This document shows, piece by piece, positions 25,447 to 34,108 of a DNA stretch of 64,000 bases (position 1 is its first letter; each line of letters opens with the position of its first letter). The notes beneath the pieces were generated by a model. That model was not told where the DNA came from. It worked only from the letters and a program-made list of their open reading frames with translations, and did no database searches. Location of the stretch: positions 1 to 64,000 of the forward strand of contig JAMPHO010000002.1 in NCBI GenBank assembly GCA_023663385.1, read 5' to 3'. The stretch comes from Alistipes timonensis. GTDB taxonomy: Bacteria; Bacteroidota; Bacteroidia; Bacteroidales; Muribaculaceae. The position numbers and the translations under genes are program-made.

Positions 25447-25523
25447 TCCCCGACACCCCCGCTAAACCGCGCGGCCGCGCCGCGCCCACCTGACTTCAAC
25501 TATTTCCAAGCTCTTACTTACAC

Positions 25524-26357
25524 ATGGACTGGTTAGACGCCCTCATCCTCGGCATCGTGCAAGGCCTCGCCGAGTACCTCCCCATAAGCTCCAGCGGACA
25601 CCTTGAGATTTTCCGCGAAATCCTCGGACTCGACCTTTCGGGTGCCGACTCCCTGCAATTCGACGTGGTGCTACACGTCGCGACGGTGCTCTCCACCATC
25701 GTGATTCTCTGGAAGCGTTTCGTGCCCCTCTGCACGTCGTTCTTCACCCTGCGCCGCGACGAAAACACCACCTACGTCTGGAAAATCCTCCTTTCTTGCA
25801 TCCCCGTGGGCATCGTCGGCGTGTTCTTCAAGGACTATGTCGAGCAGTTCTTCGGCGGAGGGCTCCAGATTGTCGGCATATGCCTCTGCGTTACCGCCGC
25901 GCTCCTCGCCTTCGCCTACTTCTCGCGCACCTATGTGTCCGGGCCTAACGGCTCCGGCGTTGTATCCGCCGAGAAAGGGCGCTCCATTAGCTGGACCGAC
26001 GCCTTCGTCATAGGTTGCGCCCAGGCGGTGGCCGTGCTCCCCGGCCTGTCGCGCTCCGGCACCACCATCGCCACGGGCATCATGCTCGGCGACAAGCGCT
26101 CCGAGGTGGCCCAGTTCTCTTTCTTCATGGTCATAATCCCGATTCTCGGCGAGGCGCTGCTCGACCTGCTCAAACTCCTCGGCGGCGAGGGGGCAGACTC
26201 CCCTATCGGCTTCCTTCCTATGGCCGTGGGCTTCATCGCCTCCTTCGTGGTAGGGTGCCTGGCCTGCAAATGGATGATCGCGCTCGTCAACCGCGGCGGC
26301 CTCGTGTGGTTCGCCCTCTACTGCGTGGTGGTCGGCGTGCTCTGCATCTGCTGGTAA
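25524..26357 (+). CDS. uppP: undecaprenyl-diphosphatase UppP (BacA)
   Basis: 277 residues, about eight TM helices. It dephosphorylates undecaprenyl pyrophosphate to recycle the lipid carrier for peptidoglycan and surface glycans. The two BacA signatures are clear: GIVQGLAEYLPISSSGHLEI (residues 10-29, catalytic Glu17) and VLPGLSRSGTTIATGIMLG with the phosphate-binding Ser/Arg. Standard length. Runs with ftsX-DUF3098 upstream and truB-queA downstream, a conserved Bacteroidetes order. Confidence 0.95.
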   Translation: MDWLDALILGIVQGLAEYLPISSSGHLEIFREILGLDLSGADSLQFDVVLHVATVLSTIVILWKRFVPLCTSFFTLRRDENTTYVWKILLSCIPVGIVGVFFKDYVEQFFGGGLQIVGICLCVTAALLAFAYFSRTYVSGPNGSGVVSAEKGRSISWTDAFVIGCAQAVAVLPGLSRSGTTIATGIMLGDKRSEVAQFSFFMVIIPILGEALLDLLKLLGGEGADSPIGFLPMAVGFIASFVVGCLACKWMIALVNRGGLVWFALYCVVVGVLCICW

Positions 26358-26420
26358 CCCGCTCCAACACATCTCTTAAAAGATTCCTCCGAAGAAAAAA
26401 CAACCCCGCCCCTGTCAGAA

Positions 26421-27266
26421 ATGAATCCGCTCGAAGGTGAAATAATGGTGATCGACAAGCCGCTCGGCTGGTCGTCGTTCCATGTGGTCAAAAAACTCCG
26501 TTCCGCCCTGCTGACGCGCCTGCGCCGCGCCGGGGTGCGCAAACTGAAGGTAGGCCACGCCGGAACCCTCGACCCGCTCGCCACCGGCGTGATGATTATC
26601 TGCTCCGGCAAGGCTACAAAGCGCATCGACGAGCTTCAGAGCGGCGTGAAGGAATACATCGCGACAATGGCCCTCGGTGCCACAACCCCCTCCTTCGACC
26701 TCGAAACACCCGTCGACGCGACATTCCCCACCGACCATATAACCCGCGAACTCGCCGAGGAAGCCCTCTCCCGATTCCGCGGACGCATTGAGCAGGTCCC
26801 CCCTGCCTACTCGGCCTGCAAGGTCGACGGCAACAGAGCCTACAAGATGGCCCGCACGGGGCAGGAAGTCGAACTGAAGCCCAAAGTGCTCGTAATCGAC
26901 GAGCTGGAGCTGCTCTCGTTCTCCCCGACAGAGCTCACCATGCGCGTCGTATGCTCCAAAGGCACCTACATCCGAGCCCTGGCGCGCGACATCGGCCTGG
27001 CGCTCCAAAGCGGCGCCCACCTCACCGCCCTGCGCCGCACCCGCGTAGGGAGCCACTCGATAGCCGACGCCCTCCCGCCCGACCGCGCCGCCGACATCAT
27101 CCTCACCGCCCCGATGGAAATCACCGGTGAAAACGGGGAAACAATCGCCGTCGAGCCCCTCGAACTCCGCGACCGCCCCGACGACCCCGACTCCGCCCGC
27201 CACCGCGCCGACATCCTCTCCTTCGACCAGCGCGCCGGACGCACCAACTCTGAATCCGAAGAATAA
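26421..27266 (+). CDS. truB: tRNA pseudouridine-55 synthase TruB
   Basis: 281 residues. It makes pseudouridine 55 in the T-loop of tRNAs. Motif I ([19 protein letters not shown]) is at the N-terminus and motif [16 protein letters not shown] at 43-56, with catalytic Asp51. [19 protein letters not shown] and [17 protein letters not shown] are further TruB blocks. The C-terminus (about 240-281) is Asp/Arg-rich and low in complexity ([19 protein letters not shown]) and lacks a clear PUA domain. 63 nt after uppP and 26 nt before queA. Confidence 0.95.
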   Translation: MNPLEGEIMVIDKPLGWSSFHVVKKLRSALLTRLRRAGVRKLKVGHAGTLDPLATGVMIICSGKATKRIDELQSGVKEYIATMALGATTPSFDLETPVDATFPTDHITRELAEEALSRFRGRIEQVPPAYSACKVDGNRAYKMARTGQEVELKPKVLVIDELELLSFSPTELTMRVVCSKGTYIRALARDIGLALQSGAHLTALRRTRVGSHSIADALPPDRAADIILTAPMEITGENGETIAVEPLELRDRPDDPDSARHRADILSFDQRAGRTNSESEE

Positions 27267-27292
27267 ACAACACCATCATAGCTTACACCGAC

Positions 27293-28345
27293 ATGAAACT
27301 TTCACAGTTCAAATTCAAACTTCCCGACGAATTAATCGCGCAACGCCCCGCCACAGCACGCGACGAATGCCGCCTGATGGTCGTACACCGCAAGACCGGC
27401 GAAATCGAACACAAGGTGTTCAAGGATATTCTCGGCTACTTCGGCGAGGGAGACGTGATGGTGTTCAACGATACCAAGGTTTTCCCCGCGCGCCTCTACG
27501 GCAACAAGGAGAAAACCGGCGCCAAAATCGAGGTGTTCCTCCTCCGCGAACTCAACCCCGAGCACAAGCTCTGGGACGTGCTCGTAGAGCCCGCGCGCAA
27601 AATCCGCATCGGAAACAAGCTCTACTTCGGCGACGACGAGTCGATGGTGGCCGAGGTTATTGACAACACCACCTCCCGCGGCCGCACCCTCCGCTTCCTC
27701 TACGACGGCTCACACGAGGAGTTCAAGGCCAACCTCTTCAAACTCGGCATGACCCCGCTCCCCGAATACATCCAGCGCGAACCCGAGGAACAGGACGCCG
27801 AGGACTATCAGACCATCTTCGCCCGCAACGAGGGTGCCGTCGTGGCCCCCTCGGCCGGAATCCACTTCAGCCGCGAGCTCCTCAAGCGCCTTGAAATCCG
27901 TGGCGTGGAGCAGGGCTTCCTCACCGTTCACAGCGGTCTCGGCGCGTTCCGCGAAATCGACGTCGAGGACCTCACCAAGCACCGTATGGACTCCGAGGAT
28001 ATGAACGTCAGCGAGGAGCTGGTCGAACTGGTCAACAAGGCCAAGGACGCCGGCAAGAACGTATGCGCCGTGGGCACCTCCACCCTCCGCGGCATCGCGA
28101 GCGCCGTAAGCATGGGCGGACATATGAAGACCTACACCGGCTGGACCAACAAATTCATCTTCCCCCCCTACACCTTCACCGTGTCGACCGCCCTCGTCAC
28201 CGGCTTCCACCTCCCCTACTCCACGATGCTTATGATGACCTGCGCCTTCGGCGGCTACGACCTGGTGATGCGCGCCTACCACGAGGCCGTAAAGGAGGGC
28301 TACCAGTTCGGCGCCTACGGCGACGCCATGCTTATCGTCGACTAA
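27293..28345 (+). CDS. queA: S-adenosylmethionine:tRNA ribosyltransferase-isomerase QueA
   Basis: 350 residues; transfers the ribosyl part of SAM to preQ1 in tRNA, forming epoxyqueuosine. Starts with the conserved [31 protein letters not shown]; has [61 protein letters not shown], and the end [30 protein letters not shown]. Standard length. Directly follows truB, so two tRNA-modifying enzymes are side by side; DUF2148 follows after 14 nt. Confidence 0.96.
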   Translation: MKLSQFKFKLPDELIAQRPATARDECRLMVVHRKTGEIEHKVFKDILGYFGEGDVMVFNDTKVFPARLYGNKEKTGAKIEVFLLRELNPEHKLWDVLVEPARKIRIGNKLYFGDDESMVAEVIDNTTSRGRTLRFLYDGSHEEFKANLFKLGMTPLPEYIQREPEEQDAEDYQTIFARNEGAVVAPSAGIHFSRELLKRLEIRGVEQGFLTVHSGLGAFREIDVEDLTKHRMDSEDMNVSEELVELVNKAKDAGKNVCAVGTSTLRGIASAVSMGGHMKTYTGWTNKFIFPPYTFTVSTALVTGFHLPYSTMLMMTCAFGGYDLVMRAYHEAVKEGYQFGAYGDAMLIVD

Positions 28346-28359
28346 TCTCTTTGACACTT

Positions 28360-28890
28360 ATGGTTATAAACGAACGTGAAAGCCGCCGCCGACGCGTGCT
28401 CGCTGCCGCCGACGCCATGATTACCGCCGCCCGCACCGCGCCCAAAGCCCGCGGGGTGGATATTCTGGAATGCTGCGTGGTCGAGGGGGACGACATCAAG
28501 CGCCTGTCGGACACCATGCTCCAGCTCTTCGCCGAAACCGGGCGCCCGGTGTTCGAGCGCGACGCGGCCAACATCCTCAAGGCCGACGCGCTGGTGGTGA
28601 TCGCCACCCGCTCCCAGCCGATGGGCCTCAACTGCGGCCATTGCGGATCGCCGACCTGCGGCGCCAAACCCGCGGAAGTGCCCTGCGTGTTCAACAGCGT
28701 CGACATCGGCATCGCCCTCGGCTCGGCGGCAGCGGCGGCAGCCGACTGCCGCGTGGACACCCGCGTGATGTACTCTGCCGGTATGGGCGCGCAGCGTCTC
28801 GGGCTGCTCGACACCCCGGAGGGAGCTTGCCGCCAGTATTTCGCGATTCCCGTCTCCGCCTCCTCCAAGTCACCGTTCTTCGACCGCTGA
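28360..28890 (+). CDS. ferredoxin-like domain protein, DUF2148
   Basis: 176 residues from ATG 28360 (MVINERESRRRRVLAAADAMITAARTAPKARG). The DUF2148 cysteine cluster is NCGHCGSPTCG near residues 88-98, with another Cys in EVPCVFN. The domain likely binds an iron-sulfur cluster. No partner enzyme is known for sure. RVMYSAGMGAQRLGLL and FAIPVSASSKSPFFDR at the C-terminus are typical. Close spacing to queA (14 nt) and to comF (7 nt) indicates one operon. Confidence 0.85.
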   Translation: MVINERESRRRRVLAAADAMITAARTAPKARGVDILECCVVEGDDIKRLSDTMLQLFAETGRPVFERDAANILKADALVVIATRSQPMGLNCGHCGSPTCGAKPAEVPCVFNSVDIGIALGSAAAAAADCRVDTRVMYSAGMGAQRLGLLDTPEGACRQYFAIPVSASSKSPFFDR

Positions 28891-28897
28891 CCCCCCT

Positions 28898-29644
28898 ATG
28901 GCCTCGGCTCAACAGGGTGTCGCAGCGACTCCGGGTGTCGCCCGGACGGTCAAGGGTTGGTTCGACGACCTCGGACGGCTCCTCTTCCCCCGGGTGTGCG
29001 AGGTGTGCGGCCGCACCCTGGTTAAGGGTGAGCGGCTTATGTGCCTACGCTGCCGGGGCGAAATGCCCTATACCGGCTATCATGCCATCCCCGACAACCC
29101 GCTGGCCATCAAGCTCGCGAGCCGCAAGGCTCCGCTGATGACCGCCGCCGCGATGTTCCACTACCACAGGGACTCACCCTACGCCCGCCTGATCCAGCGC
29201 GCCAAGTACAGCGACCGCCCCGAAATCGACCACCAGCTCGCAAGGGAATACGCCGCGACGCTCCTCGACGCCGGGTTCTTCGACGACATCGACCTCATCG
29301 TGCCGGTGCCTATGGCTACCGCGAAGCAACTCCGCCGAGGCTACAACCAGGCGGTGGAAATCGCCGAGGCTATCGGCGAAACCGCCGGAATTCAGGTTGG
29401 CGAATACCTCTCGGCCCGCGCCCACTCCACCCAGACCCGCAAACAGGCCGCCGAGCGCGAGCGCAACGTCAGCGAGGTCTATTCGGCCATACCCGAAGCC
29501 GTGGAACTCGGCGGGTGCCATATCCTCGTTATCGACGACGTGATCACCACCGGTGCAACCATTCTCGCCTGCTGCGCAGCCCTCCACAAAGCCGCCCCCT
29601 CGGCCCGACTCACCGCCCTCGCCCTCGCCGCGACTCATCGTTAA
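28898..29644 (+). CDS. comF: ComF-family phosphoribosyltransferase-like protein
   Basis: 248 residues. An N-terminal double zinc ribbon (FPRVCEVCGRTL; MCLRCRGEMP, about 33-56) is followed by a type I PRTase domain with the PRPP loop HILVIDDVITTGATILACC near 208-226 and LIQRAKYSDRPE and RRGYNQAVEIA. ComF proteins aid DNA uptake in competent bacteria; in Bacteroidetes the role is unknown. dprA is also present (9496-10626), so two natural-competence-linked genes occur in this window. 7 nt after DUF2148. Confidence 0.9.
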   Translation: MASAQQGVAATPGVARTVKGWFDDLGRLLFPRVCEVCGRTLVKGERLMCLRCRGEMPYTGYHAIPDNPLAIKLASRKAPLMTAAAMFHYHRDSPYARLIQRAKYSDRPEIDHQLAREYAATLLDAGFFDDIDLIVPVPMATAKQLRRGYNQAVEIAEAIGETAGIQVGEYLSARAHSTQTRKQAAERERNVSEVYSAIPEAVELGGCHILVIDDVITTGATILACCAALHKAAPSARLTALALAATHR

Positions 29645-29673
29645 AACATCCCTCACCAAGAAAACCTGCCACT

Positions 29674-30720
29674 ATGAGCGAAAAGACATACAACATACTG
29701 GTTCCGAACGACGACCTCGACCTCGTGACGCGCAACACGCTCGAAGCGGTCAACCGCGACCCAGCCCTGAACATCATCATCGCCGGCCCTGACGAGAAGG
29801 AACGGGGTGGCATCGAGGCTCCGGCAATCCGCTCCAAACTCGACTTCAAGGCGATACGTTTCTACCGCCGCCTGATCCGCGACCTCGGCATCGACGCTAC
29901 TTTCTCACCGAGCACTTCGGGTCTCGCCACCATGATAGGCGCCACCTTCGGCCGGCGACGCGTGAAGCACATCGGCTACCGAGGCACCCAGGCCAAGGTA
30001 CACCGCTCCGACCCGGCTAACCATCTCGCCCTGCTCAACCGTAGGGTGAGCCACGTCATATGCGAGACGCCCGACATCATTTCGTACCTCACCCCGCTCA
30101 TAGGCGCGTCGAAACTCAGCGGCACGCCCAAGCCCTTTATGCTCTCCTGGGTCGAGGGAGCCCTCGCATCGCCGAAAAAAGTCGAAGGCCAATCCGCCGA
30201 CGCGCTCAAACTCATATACATCGGCATGGCTAAAGGGCGCCCCCACAAGGGTCTGCGCCATCTGATTGACGCTATGACGCTCCTGAAGGGTGAGCCGGTG
30301 GCGCTCACCGTGATCGGCAGCGCCGACGAGGCCGATATGGCGGCGGCTCCCGACTCGGTCACCTTCCTCGGCCCGAGGCGCGACGCGGTCGACTTCATAC
30401 CCACCCACGACCTGTTGATGCTCACCTCGACCCGCGACGCCTCACCCCGCGTGGTGCGCGAGGCCCAGGCTTGCGGCGTGCCCTGCGTGGTCACCGATAT
30501 TCCCGGAGCACGCGACCTTATCGCTCCCGGCCAAACCGGCCTCCTCATCGAGCCGGGGAGCCCCGAAGCCATAGCCGCCGCGGTAAGGCGACTACTCGCC
30601 AACCCCGCCGAGCGCGAGGCTATGGCTTCACGCACCCGCCGCTACATCGAGGATAACTTCTCATTCGACAAGTACGTCGGTTACTACACCGAACTCTTCA
30701 CCAAAACCTGCACGGAATGA
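29674..30720 (+). CDS. glycosyltransferase family 4
   Basis: 348 residues from ATG 29674. A GT-B fold: the N-terminal half is degenerate (YNILVPNDDLDLVTRNTLEAV) and the C-terminal half is a canonical GT4 donor domain (KLIYIGMAKGRPHKGLRHLIDAM near 182-205; VTFLGPRRDAVDFIPTHDLLMLTSTRDASPRVVREAQACGVPCVVTDIPGARDLI). The EX7E motif appears as a variant in SPRVVREAQACG. Donor and acceptor sugars are unknown. Its stop overlaps the start of the LTA-synthase-like gene (ATGA, 30717-30720), so the two are coupled and may build one surface glycan. Confidence 0.85.
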   Translation: MSEKTYNILVPNDDLDLVTRNTLEAVNRDPALNIIIAGPDEKERGGIEAPAIRSKLDFKAIRFYRRLIRDLGIDATFSPSTSGLATMIGATFGRRRVKHIGYRGTQAKVHRSDPANHLALLNRRVSHVICETPDIISYLTPLIGASKLSGTPKPFMLSWVEGALASPKKVEGQSADALKLIYIGMAKGRPHKGLRHLIDAMTLLKGEPVALTVIGSADEADMAAAPDSVTFLGPRRDAVDFIPTHDLLMLTSTRDASPRVVREAQACGVPCVVTDIPGARDLIAPGQTGLLIEPGSPEAIAAAVRRLLANPAEREAMASRTRRYIEDNFSFDKYVGYYTELFTKTCTE

Positions 30721-32522
30721 AATCGCTCAATCTGTCAGCCGGACGGATATTCGCCTGGTTCATAGGTACGATATACTTCAAATTCCTCCTCTTCGACCTC
30801 ATTTGGGCATTTGCCACCACCTTTTCAGGCTTCCAGTTCCCGCTGGGCTACCTCACAAAGCTGATGTTCGCCACCCTGCTGGCCGCGCCGCTCTTAGCCG
30901 TGCGCTCGCGGTGGTGGATCGTGGGTGTCTGCGTGGCTTTGGACGCGTGGCTGGTGGCCAACCTGATGTATTTCCGCACCTACTACACCGTAATACCCCT
31001 TTCGAGCTACCTCCTGGCCGGAAATCTCGCCGACTTCACCGACAGCGTCACCGAATCGCTCCGTTGGACCGACCTTCTGTTCCCGCTCACCACGGCGGCT
31101 CTCGCCGCCCTCGTATGGCGCGCCCCCTTCAAGAGCCTCTTCAAAGGGCATATAAAGCCCCTGGCGCGGACCCTCTCCCTTCTGTTCCTCATCCCGGCAG
31201 CGATTGTGGCTTTGTGGATCACGGTGAAGGGTGGCTACAAGAAAGCCTACGAGGATCTGCTCTACGACTACTCGACCTGCGGGGCGGCGGTGTACACAAT
31301 CCCCGGCACCTGGGTCTACGAACAGGTGTCAGGAGCCTCGGAGCTCACGCCCGAGGTGCGGGAGCATATTGAGTCGTGGCTTGACAAGCGCCCCGGCTCC
31401 GCGCTCCCCGACTCCGTAAGGAACTCCATCAAGGCCCCCGACAACATTATCATCATCCTGGCCGAGTCGCTGGAGAGCTGGGTGATAGGCACTAAGGTCG
31501 ACGGCATAGAAATCACACCCCACCTCAACCGTCTCGTGGCCGAGGACAGCACCCTCTACGCCCCGAATATGCTCACCCAGGTGCGCGGCGCCCGCTCGAT
31601 TGACGCCCAGCTCCTTATGCACACGGGGCTGTTCCCCGTGGCCTACGGCGCTTACAGCTACCGCTTCCCGCACACCACCTACCCCTCGCTCGATAAAGCC
31701 TGGAAGGAGCGCCACCCCGACGGCGTGAGCGCCAGCTTCACCGTCGACAAGAAAATCGTATGGAACGCCGTGATCGCCGCCCAGGATTTCGGCATCGACA
31801 TCCTCCTCGACAAACCCCACTTCACCCTCGACGCCGCCACCGGCCCGCGCCACCGCCTCGGCGACCACTCGCTGCTGCGCCAGAGCGCCGAGCGCATCGA
31901 AGGGGAGGAGATTCTCAAAACCGGGGGGCACACGCTGCTCCAGATTGTGACCTACTCGGGCCACACCCCGTTCATTATTCCCGACTCGCTTCGCCATATC
32001 ACCATCGACGAGCGCTTCCCCAAACGGCTGAAGCGATACCTCGAAGTGGCCAACTATACCGACTCGGCAATCGGCGCTTTCGTTGACCGCGTGCGCTCCA
32101 ACCCCAAGATGGCCAACACCATGATCGTGATTACCGGCGACCACGAGGGTATCGGGGCCGACAGGGCCGAATGGCTCACTAATCCCGAAATAGCCTCCTT
32201 TATGTCGGCCGGGCAGTTCACGCCCCTCATAGCGGTAAACTCCCCCGTTGGGCTAAAGTACGACAAAGTGTTCGGCCAGATTGATATGTACCCCACCCTG
32301 CTCGACATCGCCGGGCTCGACAGCTACCCCTGGCGCGGAATGGGGCGCAGCATTCTCGACCCGGGAAAGAAGCCTTTCGCGGTGACCCCGGCGGGCGAAA
32401 TCATAGGGGATGCCTCCGAAGCCTCGACCGAAGAGATCGAACACGCCAAGGAGGGCTACACCGTGGCCGACGTGATTATTTCCACAAATTACTTCAAATC
32501 CAACGACATCAAAGCCGAGTAA
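30717..32522 (+). CDS. LTA-synthase-family membrane sulfatase/phosphotransferase
   Basis: 601 residues. Five TM helices within the first 170, then an extracytoplasmic alkaline-phosphatase-superfamily domain. NIIIILAESLESWV (Glu250) matches the metal-binding LES motif, MIVITGDHEG the Asp-His metal pair, and QVRGARSIDAQLLMHTGLFP aligns with the LtaS nucleophile segment. In that alignment the nucleophilic Thr is replaced by Ser294. Gram-negative homologues transfer phospho-groups such as glycerophosphate or phosphoethanolamine to envelope glycans; the substrate here is unknown. Translationally coupled to a GT4 gene. Confidence 0.85.
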   Translation: MKSLNLSAGRIFAWFIGTIYFKFLLFDLIWAFATTFSGFQFPLGYLTKLMFATLLAAPLLAVRSRWWIVGVCVALDAWLVANLMYFRTYYTVIPLSSYLLAGNLADFTDSVTESLRWTDLLFPLTTAALAALVWRAPFKSLFKGHIKPLARTLSLLFLIPAAIVALWITVKGGYKKAYEDLLYDYSTCGAAVYTIPGTWVYEQVSGASELTPEVREHIESWLDKRPGSALPDSVRNSIKAPDNIIIILAESLESWVIGTKVDGIEITPHLNRLVAEDSTLYAPNMLTQVRGARSIDAQLLMHTGLFPVAYGAYSYRFPHTTYPSLDKAWKERHPDGVSASFTVDKKIVWNAVIAAQDFGIDILLDKPHFTLDAATGPRHRLGDHSLLRQSAERIEGEEILKTGGHTLLQIVTYSGHTPFIIPDSLRHITIDERFPKRLKRYLEVANYTDSAIGAFVDRVRSNPKMANTMIVITGDHEGIGADRAEWLTNPEIASFMSAGQFTPLIAVNSPVGLKYDKVFGQIDMYPTLLDIAGLDSYPWRGMGRSILDPGKKPFAVTPAGEIIGDASEASTEEIEHAKEGYTVADVIISTNYFKSNDIKAE

Positions 32523-32534
32523 CCGCGAACACGC

Positions 32535-33128
32535 TCACAGCAGCGACACCCCGGAGATTCCGCCCAGGCGCCCCGATAGCTCCGGGGCGAGGTCGGCTCT
32601 CACGGATAGCGTCATGGAGCAGGAATTGTCGAATTCCTGCGAGAGGATGGTTACTTCGGGATTCTTCACCACCTTCATAACATCGTTCATCGCCAGATAC
32701 GGGAACGTGAAGCTGATGGTCTCCTTCTTGTGGCACTCAATAATCTCCCCCGCCTCGATAGCGAGCCGGGCAGCCTCGCGGTAGGCCGCGATCAGTCCCG
32801 GGGTGCCGAGCTTGATGCCGCCGAAGTATCTCACCACCACTATCAGCAAGTCGGTAAGTCCGAATGAGTTGATCTGCCCTAAGATAGGTTTGCCCGCCGT
32901 TCCCGACGGCTCCCCGTTGTCGTTGCTCAAAAACTCCAGGCGGTCTGCCCCGAGCATATAGGCCCAGCACACATGGCGGGCGTCGAAGTACTCCTTGGCG
33001 AAGCGCTTCACCTCCTCGCGGGCCTCGGCGGCGGTGGTCACGGGTATGGCGAAACTCAGGAAGCGGCTCCGCTTCTCAGTCAGCGATGCCTCGGAGGGTG
33101 CCGCGAGCGTATGGTATGTGTCAGCCAT
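32535..33128 (-). CDS. yigZ: YigZ/IMPACT family protein
   Basis: 197 residues with the UPF0029 signature: EKRSRFLSFAIPV, ARHVCWAYMLG, SNDNGEPSGTAGKPILGQI and VVVRYFGGIKLGTPGLIAAYREAA (about 92-115), then the C-terminal DUF1949-like ferredoxin-fold domain. Bacterial YigZ binds nucleic acid-like ligands; its cellular role is unclear, and the eukaryotic homologue IMPACT regulates GCN2. Convergent with the LTA-synthase-like gene (13 nt apart) and 23 nt after the glycosyltransferase-like gene on the minus strand, so the two may be co-transcribed. Confidence 0.92.
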   Translation of the reverse strand: MADTYHTLAAPSEASLTEKRSRFLSFAIPVTTAAEAREEVKRFAKEYFDARHVCWAYMLGADRLEFLSNDNGEPSGTAGKPILGQINSFGLTDLLIVVVRYFGGIKLGTPGLIAAYREAARLAIEAGEIIECHKKETISFTFPYLAMNDVMKVVKNPEVTILSQEFDNSCSMTLSVRADLAPELSGRLGGISGVSLL

Positions 33129-33151
33129 GCCGTCAGTGGTGGGTTATCAGG

Positions 33152-34003
33152 TTAGTTTTCAGGGAGAGGGGCGCGCTCGAAAGCGTCGATAAACGAGCCG
33201 GGGGTCGAGTTGTACACCGCGGCCCCTATCGAGCGGGCGTAAGGCTCGATCGTGTGGTACGACTTGAACGCCAGGTAGAAACCGCGGAGCACCTCGTGGA
33301 GCGGGCGCTTGATGTAGTCGGCCTTGATGCGCGAAAGTTCCCGCTCATCCTCTTTATAGAAATGGGGCTGCACTGTGGCCACCCGGTTCTGCTCGTCGAC
33401 CGACAGCATCCCGAGCCACGAATGGTCGGCCCCCAGCAGATATATCCGCTTGAACCCCATCCACAGCCCGAGCATCACCGAGGGCACCAGCACGTTGCGC
33501 GGCCGCGGCATCCCGCGGTGGTGGCGGAAAGCGAGCCGCTCCAGCCAGCCGAAACCCTCCACCCCGACGCAGTTGTAAGGGGTGACGATAACGTTTTCCG
33601 CCCCCCTTAACGCCTCGGGCACCTTGACCCCGGAGGGGATGAATAGGGTCAGCGGCCAGGTCGCCCCGGCGAGGTTGCGCATCAGCAACGCCACGTTGGG
33701 GTCATCCGGGTTGCGGAAGAAATGCGGGTCGGCCAGCACATAAAACTCCGGCTTCAACTCGCTGAATTCCGGCGTGTTGCCGAAGAAGTTAACAGCCATA
33801 AGCCTGTGGCGCCGCAGCAGGTCGGGCGAGCCGTCGAGCGCTCCGCGCAGCGAGGGGCCGTTGCCGAGCACCACGAGCGCCTGGTTGTCGATCGCGCTGC
33901 GGGGTATTCGGTGATGCTTGGTCTGCAACACTATCTTGACCAACGATTTAGCCGAAGCGCCGAGCGCCCCGGCCCACGAAGCGAGTTTGTCGTTAATACT
34001 CAT
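33152..34003 (-). CDS. DUF115/GT42-like glycosyltransferase
   Basis: 283 residues from ATG 34003 (MSINDKLASWAGAL); a frame extending to 34033 would leave almost no leader after the -7 element at 34053-34046. LVVLGNGPSLRGALDG near residue 42 is the nucleotide-sugar (CMP) binding GNGPSL motif of DUF115 and CstII (GT42) sialyltransferases. MAVNFFGNTP corresponds to their CNQF segment, VPSVMLGLWMGFKRIYLLGADHSW to the GVYMCAVAIALGYKEIYLSGIDFY block, and YNSTPGSFIDAFERAPL to the C-terminal block. These matches are by eye. A role in adding a nonulosonic acid would fit neuB 6 kb away. Divergent from glsA. Confidence 0.65.
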   Translation of the reverse strand: MSINDKLASWAGALGASAKSLVKIVLQTKHHRIPRSAIDNQALVVLGNGPSLRGALDGSPDLLRRHRLMAVNFFGNTPEFSELKPEFYVLADPHFFRNPDDPNVALLMRNLAGATWPLTLFIPSGVKVPEALRGAENVIVTPYNCVGVEGFGWLERLAFRHHRGMPRPRNVLVPSVMLGLWMGFKRIYLLGADHSWLGMLSVDEQNRVATVQPHFYKEDERELSRIKADYIKRPLHEVLRGFYLAFKSYHTIEPYARSIGAAVYNSTPGSFIDAFERAPLPEN

Positions 34004-34045
34004 CGGCTGGCATTTATGGCTGATTATTATCAACTATTCTTTATG

Positions 34046-34053
34046 CAAATTTA
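34046..34053 (-). promoter_or_regulatory. -7 element TAAATTTG for the DUF115/GT42-like gene
   Basis: A perfect TAnnTTTG on the minus strand, giving a leader of about 35 nt to ATG 34003. No recognisable -33 TTG at 19-21 nt. Confidence 0.45.
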
Positions 34054-34096
34054 GCAATTCGGCGGCTAATTACATCGCGGTTACAGCAAAATTTAG

Positions 34097-34104
34097 TAAT
34101 TTTG
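34097..34104 (+). promoter_or_regulatory. -7 element TAATTTTG for glsA
   Basis: A perfect TAnnTTTG only 4 nt before ATG 34109, so transcription would start at or within a base or two of the start codon. -33 not evident. Confidence 0.5.
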
Positions 34105-34108
34105 CCGT

